A stretch of 64,000 nt of DNA from assembly GCF_037969765.1 (NCBI RefSeq), contig NZ_CP150207.1, positions 620,001 to 684,000 on the forward strand, read 5' to 3'. This DNA is from Paenibacillus sp. FSL W8-0186 (GTDB lineage: Bacteria > Bacillota > Bacilli > Paenibacillales > Paenibacillaceae). This document shows, piece after piece, positions 43,436 to 50,051 of the stretch. The notes beneath the pieces were generated by a model, which was not told where the DNA came from, did not search any database, and saw only the letters and a list, made by a program, of their open reading frames with translations. The translations under genes were made by a program, and so were the position numbers. Positions within the stretch are counted from its first letter, which is position 1. Every line of letters begins with the position of its first letter.

Positions 43436-44566
43436 ATGAACACTGAACTAAGCTGGGTGAATGAGGCTTGGGACAAGTCGCTTGAAAAAACGCTGCATAA
43501 CACCGCCAGAATCGGCTCCGGGTTCCCGCATGCAAGCCAAAATGGGGTCTATCAATTGGAGGCGCCAAATTGGTGGACGGCCGGCTTCTGGCCTGGAATG
43601 CTTTGGCTTCTTTATCAGGAGAGCGGACAGGAACAGCTGAAGGCGCTGGCTGAGGAATGCGAGGTCAAGTTGGATGAAGTGCTGGATGGGTTCGAGAGGC
43701 TGGATCATGATTTAGGTTTTATGTGGACTTTGACCAGCGTGGCCAACTACAAGCTCCATGGGAATGAAGCTTCACGGGTCAGGGCCCTGAAGGCTGCGAA
43801 CTATCTTGCCGCCCGCTTTAATTTGAGGGGGCAATATATTCGGGCATGGAATCCCTGGACAGAAGGAGAGCGCAACGAGGGGGTCGCGATCATCGACTGC
43901 TGCATGAATATGCCGCTCCTGTTCTGGGCTTCCCATGTCAGCGGCGACCCTCGCTATGCCCATGTTGCCGAGGCGCATACGGACACTGTGCTGAAGCATT
44001 TCATTCGGGCGGACGGCTCAGTGTATCATATCGTCAATTTTGATCCGCATACGGGAGGAATGCTGGAAGGGCTGGGCGGCCAGGGATATGCCCCGGAATC
44101 CGCCTGGTCGCGGGGGGCCGCGTGGGCTATTTATGGCCTGACTCTGGCGTATCATCATACCGGCAAGGACGATTATTATCAGGCTGCCAAGCGTGTGGCG
44201 AACTTCTTCCTCAGCAGACTGCCGGAGGACAGTGTGCCGGTTTGGGATTTCCGGGCCCCGGACGAGCTGCGCAATTTGCGCGATAGTTCAGCCGGCTCCT
44301 GTGCGGCAAGCGGTCTTCTGCTGCTCGCGGATAAGAGCGAGGGAGGGGACGCAGATGTTTACCGTGCAGGCGGTGAGCGCATCTTGAAGTCACTGTACGA
44401 AAACTACGGCGCTTGGGATGTTCCTGCAGAGGAAGGATTGCTGCTGCATGGCACCAGCAACTATCCGCAGGGAACCAATATTGACGTTCCGTTAATTTAC
44501 GGCGACTTCTTTTTTGTGGAAGGCTTGGCTCGGCTGAAGGGCTGGGGTCCGTCTTACTGGGAGTAG
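43436..44566 (+). CDS. GH88 unsaturated glucuronyl hydrolase
   Basis: This cytoplasmic enzyme hydrolyses the 4,5-unsaturated uronic acid from the non-reducing end of lyase products. The (alpha/alpha)6-barrel is complete at 376 residues. Two key aspartates match those of Bacillus sp. GL1 UGL: Asp92 in LDHDLGFMW (Asp88 in GL1) and Asp154 in AIIDCCMNMPLL (Asp149). PNWWTAGFWPGMLWLLY and SAWSRGAAWAIYGL are further family marks. GGAGAGGAGA precedes the ATG. It completes a lyase-plus-hydrolase pair with the preceding gene and fixes the locus as a route for a uronate-containing polysaccharide. Confidence 0.92.
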   Translation: MNTELSWVNEAWDKSLEKTLHNTARIGSGFPHASQNGVYQLEAPNWWTAGFWPGMLWLLYQESGQEQLKALAEECEVKLDEVLDGFERLDHDLGFMWTLTSVANYKLHGNEASRVRALKAANYLAARFNLRGQYIRAWNPWTEGERNEGVAIIDCCMNMPLLFWASHVSGDPRYAHVAEAHTDTVLKHFIRADGSVYHIVNFDPHTGGMLEGLGGQGYAPESAWSRGAAWAIYGLTLAYHHTGKDDYYQAAKRVANFFLSRLPEDSVPVWDFRAPDELRNLRDSSAGSCAASGLLLLADKSEGGDADVYRAGGERILKSLYENYGAWDVPAEEGLLLHGTSNYPQGTNIDVPLIYGDFFFVEGLARLKGWGPSYWE

Positions 44567-44668
44567 CTTTCTTACCGTCTTGGAGTGATCGCTGTTTACA
44601 GGTCATGATATGGTTCTAGCATTTTTAGAGCAGCGTATGTATAAAACAATGGAATATGCTCCAACAGA

Positions 44669-44714
44669 AACAGCCCCAGCCTAAGATTAGAGCAATCTTA
44701 TGGCTGGGGCTGTT
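44669..44714 (+). terminator. Very long hairpin between GH88 and the small membrane protein
   Basis: AACAGCCCCAGCC plus TAAGAT (44669-44687) pairs with ATCTTA plus GGCTGGGGCTGTT (44695-44714), a 19-bp stem with one bulged T and the loop TAGAGCA. A clean T-tract is missing. Core and loop match the hairpin at 59219. Confidence 0.75.
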
Positions 44715-44762
44715 TGCTGGAGAGGCATGCGCAATTCCAAAAATGAATGGAGGAGAATACAA

Positions 44763-44924
44763 ATGGAACTTGCCTCTATAGGTGGCGGAGTTTTTGCTTT
44801 TTTGGTTTTTTTAATTTATGTGTCGTTTGTAGGGTTGAGTGTCTATGGCTTAATCCTATTTATTAAGCTTGCTCGCAGAGGGATCAAGGCATTGGATATT
44901 TATCTCAATGAAAAGGGGCGTTAG
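44763..44924 (+). CDS. Small single- or two-helix membrane protein
   Basis: ATG 44763 has GGAGGAG seven bases upstream. The 53-residue product is mostly one or two membrane helices (ASIGGGVFAFLVFLIYVSF and GLSVYGLILFIKLARRG) with a charged C-terminal tail. No family is recognised. It lies between the long hairpin at 44669 and the convergent phosphotransferase gene, and too little is visible to suggest a role. Confidence 0.6.
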   Translation: MELASIGGGVFAFLVFLIYVSFVGLSVYGLILFIKLARRGIKALDIYLNEKGR

Positions 44925-44930
44925 AGTGAA

Positions 44931-45863
44931 TTAATCCACATTCCAGTTAGCGATCATGCTCCTAGCCATTTCCATATCGGATTCTTTTCCTGTGGTCAGC
45001 GCGAATTTGGCAACCAGGGCCGGATAAGCGGCCCATTGCTCCGCGATGTGTTCATGCATGCGGGGCCAGGTTTTGCCCCCTGCTGTTTCATAGCGGGTCA
45101 GCAGATCCCGCAATCCCTCCCGGCCAAATAGGGCATAAAGAATAACAAAATCTTTGCCGGGATCGGCAATCTCAGCTTCCGTCCAATCAATTAAGCCCGT
45201 AACCCGCTGGTGATCGTCCACAATGATATGAGGCGGATGCAAATCGCCGTGGTGAAGCACGGAATGATCAGGCCAGTAGGAATCGGTAGAGAGCCATTCC
45301 GTCCAACGGTCGTACAGCTTGGCAGGGATGGTGAAGGATTGTTTTACTTCTTCGATGTTTGCGGCAAAAGATTCCCGCGTTTCCTGTGGAGTTTTGTAAC
45401 GAACGCCGCCCTGGATCGCTTCGCTGTGTTCGATGCTGTGCAAGGCCGCTATTGCCCTTGCCAGAGAATCAAAGAATTCATCGGTTAATGAATCCTGAGG
45501 GAACCTCCAGGCATAACCGCCGCCAGCAGGGTCAACCGTAGCAATGGGATGCCCGCTCAGCAACGGATATGCGATAAGCCCGGGCGTAAAAATGCGCCAG
45601 TCCGGCACCTCAACGGGCAGATGCTGACCAACGACCTGCAGCACCTTCTGCTCATTTTCCGCTCGCTCCCACACGTCTTTGCGTCTAGGCTTTCGAAGCA
45701 CCCACTTCTCTCCTTGCAGATCCTTGGCAAAAACAACGAGAAAGTCCAACCCGGACTCATTCATCTCGACATGATCGGAGTTTAAGCGCAAGCCGTTTCG
45801 CTCCGCCTGGCTTAAGAGCTCATGGATAATATGTTGCTGATCGCTTGAATATTGTTTCGTCAT
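44931..45863 (-). CDS. mph: Macrolide 2'-phosphotransferase (Mph family)
   Basis: This kinase-fold enzyme phosphorylates the 2'-OH of the macrolide desosamine using GTP and so inactivates the drug. The ATG has AAGGAG nine bases upstream. The sequence follows Mph proteins along its length (310 residues): NESGLDFLVVFAKD, WVLRKPRRKDVWERAENEQK in part, the catalytic loop HHGDLHPPHIIV with Asp207, and GLIDWTEAEIADPGKDF with the metal ligand Asp226. AAYPALVAKFALTTG near the end is also Mph-like. The 280-base leader contains a small reading frame with Arg-Leu-Arg and two U-tract hairpins, so drug-induced expression is likely. Confidence 0.88.
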   Translation of the reverse strand: MTKQYSSDQQHIIHELLSQAERNGLRLNSDHVEMNESGLDFLVVFAKDLQGEKWVLRKPRRKDVWERAENEQKVLQVVGQHLPVEVPDWRIFTPGLIAYPLLSGHPIATVDPAGGGYAWRFPQDSLTDEFFDSLARAIAALHSIEHSEAIQGGVRYKTPQETRESFAANIEEVKQSFTIPAKLYDRWTEWLSTDSYWPDHSVLHHGDLHPPHIIVDDHQRVTGLIDWTEAEIADPGKDFVILYALFGREGLRDLLTRYETAGGKTWPRMHEHIAEQWAAYPALVAKFALTTGKESDMEMARSMIANWNVD

Positions 45864-45892
45864 AAAGGCATTCTCCTTTTTTGGCAGAAAAT

Positions 45893-45921
45893 AAAAAAAC
45901 ACAGACATTCTGATGTCCGTG
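45893..45921 (-). terminator. Attenuator-like terminator just before mph
   Basis: On the minus strand ACGGACAT pairs with ATGTCTGT (8 bp with one wobble, 4-nt loop), followed by GTTTTTTTATTTT. It ends some 30 bases before the mph ATG and well downstream of the leader frame, so it sits inside the mph transcript. Confidence 0.8.
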
Positions 45922-46044
45922 CAGCCGTAATCGAATATAGATATGCCTTAACGCTTCAGCGCCCGCGCAGAAGCAATGACGTGATTGGGTACGCAAAAAG
46001 AAGCACTCCATAAAGAGTAACTATTACGGAAGGCGGACTCACGT

Positions 46045-46075
46045 AAAAAAGGCAGACTTATCCCGATTACTCTGC
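46045..46075 (-). terminator. Upstream leader hairpin with U-tract
   Basis: On the minus strand GCAGA (46075-46071) pairs with TCTGC (46056-46052), followed by C and six T. The same GCAGAG can instead pair with CTCTG at 46086-46082, so two folds compete. Confidence 0.6.
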
Positions 46076-46104
46076 ATGAGACAGAGCAGAAACAGCGGTT
46101 GCAA

Positions 46105-46143
46105 TTATTTGCATTGCTTTCTCAATCGGGCATAAATTAGCAC
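46105..46143 (-). CDS. Leader peptide of mph, 12 codons with Arg-Leu-Arg
   Basis: GTG 46143 has GGAGGG six bases upstream. The frame reads M-L-I-Y-A-R-L-R-K-Q-C-K and stops at TAA. Arg6-Leu7-Arg8 is the +X+ type motif known to stall ribosomes with erythromycin or ketolides in leader peptides such as ErmDL. The stretch CCCGATT covering codons 5-7 is exactly complementary to AATCGGG at 46068-46062, so a ribosome paused there would block that pairing. The frame, site and pairing are seen directly; the regulatory role is inferred. Confidence 0.6.
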   Translation of the reverse strand: MLIYARLRKQCK

Positions 46144-46338
46144 ACGTGACCCTCCAATCTGTAATATATTGTCATGATATCATACTTTGTTGACGAAAAC
46201 ATCCGTAATCAGAATTATAATCATAATTAGTGAGATGTTGGCGCTGAAATGAATGTATTATTACCTCTCGCTAGAATATATGTTCGGTTTTGTAGTAAAA
46301 ATAAAAGCCGTTTCCGGCTTAAAGAATTTGAAGATAAA

Positions 46339-47001
46339 TTATTCGAAATTATTAGTTAAAACAATAAGATGAGTAAAAGTTCCACCTATCGCATTAGGCA
46401 CTTCCATTCTACCTATGACCAGCCCGGTTAGTGAGACAAGATCATTTTCTTGGATATCGCCACTTGGAACAGTAGATAGTACATCAATAATCGTTTCATT
46501 ATCGGTTAACATAACAATCTCGGAACGTAAGAAATTATCAGGATTTGGGGGATAGTCCTGGACAATCTGAGCGTACCCTTTAATTGCAATAGGTTCGCCA
46601 TAATAATCCCAAGGTGCTTTAAAAACTTTTGAGATATCAACTTTACTTCCGTTTTTTAATGGACCGGATTTTTCCATATATTCTAACCCTACCAAGATAT
46701 TTCCGCTTGTTGTTGGGTTTTCATCAGTAATATTCCAATCACCGCTTGAAATGTCTTGCTCTTGAGCAGCTACAGAGATTTCCTCGTCTAGCTTAGCTTT
46801 TTCTTCCGCTTCTTTATCTGCAAGCTCCTTTTTCAATCGCTCTGCTTCAGCTTTTAGTTTTTCATTCTCTGCTTCAATCTCTTGCTGTTTGGTGTCACTA
46901 GAGCTATTAGTTTGGTCACTAATCTTTCCCTCATTGGTTCCACAAGCTGAGACTACTATCGCGATTACAAAAATAACTGCTGCTAGTTTTAAATTCTTCA
47001 T
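46339..47001 (-). CDS. Coiled-coil lipoprotein of unknown function
   Basis: A lipoprotein signal ends at VSAC, lipidating Cys20. Residues 38-72 form a strongly charged coiled coil (QQEIEAENEKLKAEAERLKK). The C-terminal 130 residues are a beta-rich domain with PWDYYGEPIAIKGYAQIV, NDLVSLTGLVIGRMEV and THLIVLTNN, an OB-fold-like pattern seen in small exported proteins. No enzyme motif is visible. It is encoded 46 bases after an XRE regulator gene on the same strand and is probably in its operon. Confidence 0.6.
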   Translation of the reverse strand: MKNLKLAAVIFVIAIVVSACGTNEGKISDQTNSSSDTKQQEIEAENEKLKAEAERLKKELADKEAEEKAKLDEEISVAAQEQDISSGDWNITDENPTTSGNILVGLEYMEKSGPLKNGSKVDISKVFKAPWDYYGEPIAIKGYAQIVQDYPPNPDNFLRSEIVMLTDNETIIDVLSTVPSGDIQENDLVSLTGLVIGRMEVPNAIGGTFTHLIVLTNNFE

Positions 47002-47046
47002 GTTTGTTCATTCTCTTTCAAAGTCCCCATCGGCTGGAGTATTTGC

Positions 47047-47385
47047 TCACTTCTTCTTGTCTTCTTTCATTTTTGTGAGTTGTTGACGGTATGCCTTCAA
47101 GGTGGCTTCCATAACCGCAATTTCGTCAGGCGTATAATTTTTTGAACCACCGTAAAATGACATATTTGTAGCAAGGCTTCGAGGTGTGTCTGTAATCCCA
47201 AGTAAGTAATCTGAATCGATATCAAGTATTTCAACAAGCTTCACAAGAGTGGTTGAATCTACATCTCTTTTACCGGACTCATAGTTTCCATAAGCTTGCC
47301 GAGTGATATCTAATTTATTAGCCATATCTTCCTGGGTAAGTTTCTTTTCGAGACGTTTATTTTTTAAACGATCAGTTCGTAACAC
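47047..47385 (-). CDS. XRE-family transcriptional regulator
   Basis: A 112-residue Cro/CI-type protein. The helix-turn-helix is at about residues 12-40 (KKLTQEDMANKLDITRQAYGNYESGKRDVD), here ending in the typical NYESGKRD; SDYLLGITD closes the domain. GTG is the start, with GAGGTG five bases upstream. Its own upstream region has three copies of an AACAAAAAGTT-type palindrome half, two inverted to each other across the promoter spacer, which implies autorepression. The downstream lipoprotein gene would be coregulated. The pair recalls a phage or plasmid control cassette but stands alone. Confidence 0.85.
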   Translation of the reverse strand: MLRTDRLKNKRLEKKLTQEDMANKLDITRQAYGNYESGKRDVDSTTLVKLVEILDIDSDYLLGITDTPRSLATNMSFYGGSKNYTPDEIAVMEATLKAYRQQLTKMKEDKKK

Positions 47386-47403
47386 CCTATCACCTCAAAG
47401 GTA

Positions 47404-47480
47404 ATTATAACGCAACTTTTTGTTGCTACTAAGTATAGAAACAAAAAGTTACATATTTTGAATTTTGTAAACAAAATGTT
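47404..47480 (-). promoter_or_regulatory. XRE operator region, three sites
   Basis: AACTTTTTGTT (47414-47424), its reverse complement AACAAAAAGTT (47439-47449) and AACAAAATGTT (47470-47480) lie upstream of the XRE gene. On the minus strand TATAAT (47409-47404) follows the first site, so a bound dimer would block the promoter. ATTTTGT/ACAAAAT (47462-47477) forms a further perfect palindrome. Confidence 0.65.
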
Positions 47481-47704
47481 TCGTGTGATGAAGCATCAAA
47501 CCGATATTAGGGAATGATTAAACCAGATGTGAGAAAGTTCCATTACCCCCATATATGAGGATCGTTGAATTCTATTAAATCTAGCAAGAAAAGACCCGTC
47601 AACCCAAATGGGTTACCAACGTCACAAAATATTTTGTTGGAACGATAGCTGTATCTTTCATTAATTAAATGTATAATTATGGGATTGAGGAGGGGAGATC
47701 CGCA
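47481..47704. promoter_or_regulatory. Upstream region of the GyrI-like gene
   Basis: No gene is supported here. AACCC/GGGTT forms a short hairpin near 47600. TATAAT at 47672-47677 in the context AATGTATAATTATGG is the probable -10 of the GyrI-like gene. Confidence 0.4.
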
Positions 47705-48163
47705 TTGAAGATAGTCGAACTGGATGCAAAGAAGCTGGTAGGAATACGCGTAGTATGCCCAGGTGATCAGTATGTCAGCGAGATTCCCAGAGCTGCGGTA
47801 CATCTCAAAGAAAGACTAGGCGAGATCAAGGAAGTAGTTAATCCCGCTAGACTGATCGGCGCTTTCGTAGCTGGGGATTTTTCTGAGGAAGAGGATGGCT
47901 ACTGGGTCTGTGTTGAGGTTGATGAAGTGAAGGAAGTTCCTGCCGGCATGGTCTCCATCGTAGTTCCCGGACAGAAATATGCGGTGCTGAGGCATACGGG
48001 ACCTCATACGGAAATAAGAAATTCATATAAGAAGCTGCATCAATGGATAGCGGACAATCAGCTTGAAAGGCTCCCTAGATCATGGCATCTGGAGATCACG
48101 GTGGAGTGGGGTCAGGAAGGGATAAATGAGATTGTGACAGACTTGTACGACACAGTTAGATAA
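47705..48163 (+). CDS. GyrI-like small-molecule-binding protein
   Basis: TTG 47705 is the start; GGAGGGGAG lies upstream. The 152-residue product is a stand-alone GyrI-like/SOUL-type effector domain: KKLVGIRVVCPG, PARLIGAFVAGDF, VCVEVDEVKEVPAGMVSIVVPG and YAVLRHTGPHTEIRNSYKKLHQW. It has no DNA-binding part. Such domains bind or hydrolyse small hydrophobic compounds, or inhibit gyrase in the case of E. coli SbmC. The DinB gene follows by 52 bases, and a decayed copy of this gene's 3' end lies beyond DinB. Confidence 0.8.
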   Translation: MKIVELDAKKLVGIRVVCPGDQYVSEIPRAAVHLKERLGEIKEVVNPARLIGAFVAGDFSEEEDGYWVCVEVDEVKEVPAGMVSIVVPGQKYAVLRHTGPHTEIRNSYKKLHQWIADNQLERLPRSWHLEITVEWGQEGINEIVTDLYDTVR

Positions 48164-48215
48164 TTTTTGTTGGCACGGACAATTCGAGCTGGAAAATAAG
48201 TTAGGAGAGATCACG

Positions 48216-48695
48216 ATGAACGGACAAATTGTTCAGGGGTACGATTACAACATTTGGGCAAACGAGAGAGTGATTCAGCATCTTCGCACGCTGCCGGAGG
48301 AATTATTCCTAACAGAAGTGAATCTGGGCTTCAAATCGATGGCAGAAGTCTTAGGGCACCTTGCTTCGGCCGACGAAGTCTGGTTTGCCCGGATCAAGGA
48401 AGAAGAACCTCCATCCCTAGCGGCAAAATCATTCAGCAGCATTGAGCAAGCCAGCAATCACATAACCGGTCTGCAGTCGCGGATTCGCCAACATTTGACC
48501 TCGATCAGCGATTTCGAGAAGAGGGTGATTTATAGAAACACCATGGGCCAAGAGTTCCAAAATTCGATATCAGAGATCATTCAACATGTCGTAAACCACG
48601 GAACCTATCACAGGGGGAATATTACTACAATTCTAAGATACTTAGGGCATAGTGGAATAATGACGGATTACATCGCTTTTTTAAGGGGAAAATGA
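48216..48695 (+). CDS. DinB-family protein
   Basis: A 159-residue four-helix bundle of the DinB/YfiT metal-dependent hydrolase group. The three metal-ligand histidines are at LGHLASADEVWF (about residue 48), VNHGTYHRGNI with two histidines (about 128 and 132). YDYNIWANERVIQHL is the standard opening. Roles include thiol transfer and detoxification; the substrate is unknown. AGGAGA precedes the ATG. It lies between the GyrI-like gene and that gene's remnant, so the unit was apparently duplicated. Confidence 0.85.
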   Translation: MNGQIVQGYDYNIWANERVIQHLRTLPEELFLTEVNLGFKSMAEVLGHLASADEVWFARIKEEEPPSLAAKSFSSIEQASNHITGLQSRIRQHLTSISDFEKRVIYRNTMGQEFQNSISEIIQHVVNHGTYHRGNITTILRYLGHSGIMTDYIAFLRGK

Positions 48696-48705
48696 CTAGC
48701 TGAGC

Positions 48706-48771
48706 GCTGCATTAATGGATAGCAGACAATCAGCTTTGAAAGACACCTTGGAGTATGACACAGTTAAATGA
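48706..48771 (+). pseudogene. Remnant of a second GyrI-like gene (3' end)
   Basis: The sequence GCTGCATTAATGGATAGCAG, continuing ACAATCAGCTTTGAAAG, matches 48034-48071 inside the GyrI-like gene with few changes. GTATGACACAGTTAAATGA matches that gene's last codons at 48145-48163. The 70 bases between these blocks in the parent are deleted. It is a relic of a tandem duplication. Confidence 0.75.
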
Positions 48772-48830
48772 ATTCCGGGTGTCGGTTGAAACCATCACAA
48801 TTACCTATCATAACCATAAGAAATCTGTAA

Positions 48831-48881
48831 TTGATCATAGATTACGTCCGCTCCTATACTGTAACTAAGTAGCAAAGCTAC
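48831..48881 (+). promoter_or_regulatory. Promoter with palindrome at the start site of the thiol protein gene
   Basis: TTGATC (48831-48836) and TATACT (48855-48860) are 18 bp apart. GTAGC-AAA-GCTAC (48869-48881) is a perfect inverted repeat just downstream of the expected start point, a likely operator. The MarR protein encoded next is a candidate binder. Confidence 0.55.
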
Positions 48882-48905
48882 ATAATTTCAGAGGAGATGA
48901 TCGTA

Positions 48906-49145
48906 ATGTCAAAAGCGGTTTTTTATCATGCGGGTTGTCCGGTTTGCGTGGATGCGGAGCAGGTTGTGCTCAGGTATCTTGACGAATCTAAAATCACTAC
49001 GGAGATCGTACATTTGGGTACGGTTCGGAATCGCATTGAAGAAGCGGAGAGTGCCGGGGTTCAATCCGTTCCTGCTTTGGTGATTGACGGAAATGTGTAT
49101 CACATCAACTATGGCGAGAGCCTGGAGGATGTCAAAAAAGGTTAA
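48906..49145 (+). CDS. Glutaredoxin/thioredoxin-like CxxC protein
   Basis: ATG 48906 has GAGGAG upstream at good distance; ATG 48897 lies too close to that site. The 79-residue protein has a thioredoxin fold: strand KAVFYHAG, redox motif Cys11-Pro-Val-Cys14, a long helix, VQSVPALVIDG with the cis-proline, and a final helix GESLEDVKKG. It is a small thiol-disulphide carrier of the glutaredoxin-like or thioredoxin_3 type. A palindrome at its start site and a cysteine-rich MarR gene downstream suggest redox or metal control. Confidence 0.82.
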   Translation: MSKAVFYHAGCPVCVDAEQVVLRYLDESKITTEIVHLGTVRNRIEEAESAGVQSVPALVIDGNVYHINYGESLEDVKKG

Positions 49146-49156
49146 TGTGCAAAAAA

Positions 49157-49188
49157 AGGAGGTGCCTGCTTAGGCGCCTTTTCCTTTT
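49157..49188 (+). terminator. Terminator after the thiol protein gene
   Basis: AGGTGCCT (49160-49167) pairs with AGGCGCCT (49172-49179, one wobble), followed by TTTTCCTTTT. Confidence 0.75.
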
Positions 49189-49262
49189 ACATATCAGCTT
49201 TTATCTAACCGTGTTTGCATGTAAAATGGATACGAGAATGAACATGGAAGGTACGAATAGCT

Positions 49263-49877
49263 ATGATATTTGATCCCCAGCACCGCAAAGACAATCGTTC
49301 AGCCCGCGTTAGCATGGCTCTTTTCCGGATGTCGCAGGCCATCAAAAAGGTGACGCAGGCAGAGAGTGACGCGCTGGGATTGTCGCCCGTACAGATTCAA
49401 GCGCTGCTGTTTGCAGCATATACCCGAAACGATGTAGCTACCGTGGGCAACTTTGCAGATGCCATCGGTACGACCCATGTAACTGCGGTGAAGATCATCA
49501 ATGGATTGCTCAGAAAAGGGCTGGTGACCAAAGCACAAAAGCCCGAGGATCGCCGAGTGACCTTGCTCCTTTTGACTGCAGAAGGCAAGGTCATCATTTC
49601 GCAGCTGAACCATTGGGGGCACTCCCTGGAAGAAGCGGTCGGTTCTATATCAGATGAAGCTTTGGCGGATTTCGAGCTAGGACTCGGCGCTATCATTTCA
49701 GCCATGCAACAACGCGGCCAGCTTGTGGTTGCTGAACCCTGCTTGGGCTGTGTACATTTTCATCCGAATGTCGGCGATGCCGCAGCACCTCATTATTGCG
49801 GGCTTATCCAAAAATATCTTACCCACGAAGCCTCTCTCCAAGAATGCCCCGAACATACTCCTTCTATCGAAGTCTAA
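49263..49877 (+). CDS. MarR-family regulator with C-terminal four-cysteine motif
   Basis: Residues 15-150 form a MarR winged helix (LSPVQIQALLFAAYT, ATVGNFADAIGTTHVTAVKIIN, and the wing QKPEDRRVTLLLLT). Unlike plain MarR proteins it has a 45-residue tail with Cys160, Cys163, Cys179 and Cys195 in the order CLGCVHFHPN, HYCGLIQKYL and ECPEH. This tail is shared by a recognisable subgroup of MarR proteins and probably binds zinc or an iron-sulphur cluster; that is inference. The CxxC protein gene lies just upstream and the PLP-enzyme operon starts 174 bases downstream. Confidence 0.85.
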   Translation: MIFDPQHRKDNRSARVSMALFRMSQAIKKVTQAESDALGLSPVQIQALLFAAYTRNDVATVGNFADAIGTTHVTAVKIINGLLRKGLVTKAQKPEDRRVTLLLLTAEGKVIISQLNHWGHSLEEAVGSISDEALADFELGLGAIISAMQQRGQLVVAEPCLGCVHFHPNVGDAAAPHYCGLIQKYLTHEASLQECPEHTPSIEV

Positions 49878-49975
49878 AAGAAATAGGCCGAGCTTCGCTT
49901 TCCTCCTGCCTTTTACGGGACTTCACTCCCTCTTAATCATAGGAATACCCTATCGAAACGATATAAATTATTGAA

Positions 49976-50004
49976 TTGAACAATCGATTCCTGCGCCCTA
50001 TACT
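49976..50004 (+). promoter_or_regulatory. Sigma-A promoter of the PLP-enzyme operon
   Basis: TTGAAC (49976-49981) and TATACT (49999-50004) are exactly 17 bp apart. The first gene starts 48 bases downstream. Confidence 0.7.
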
Positions 50005-50051
50005 AGAGCGAAATACGGATACCGTCTCCTGAAAGGAATTGAACGAGAATT

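Noticed and set aside
44669..44714. Riboswitch before the small membrane protein
   Set aside because: It is a single long perfect hairpin without any aptamer-like conserved bulges; a similar hairpin occurs at 59219 before an unrelated gene.
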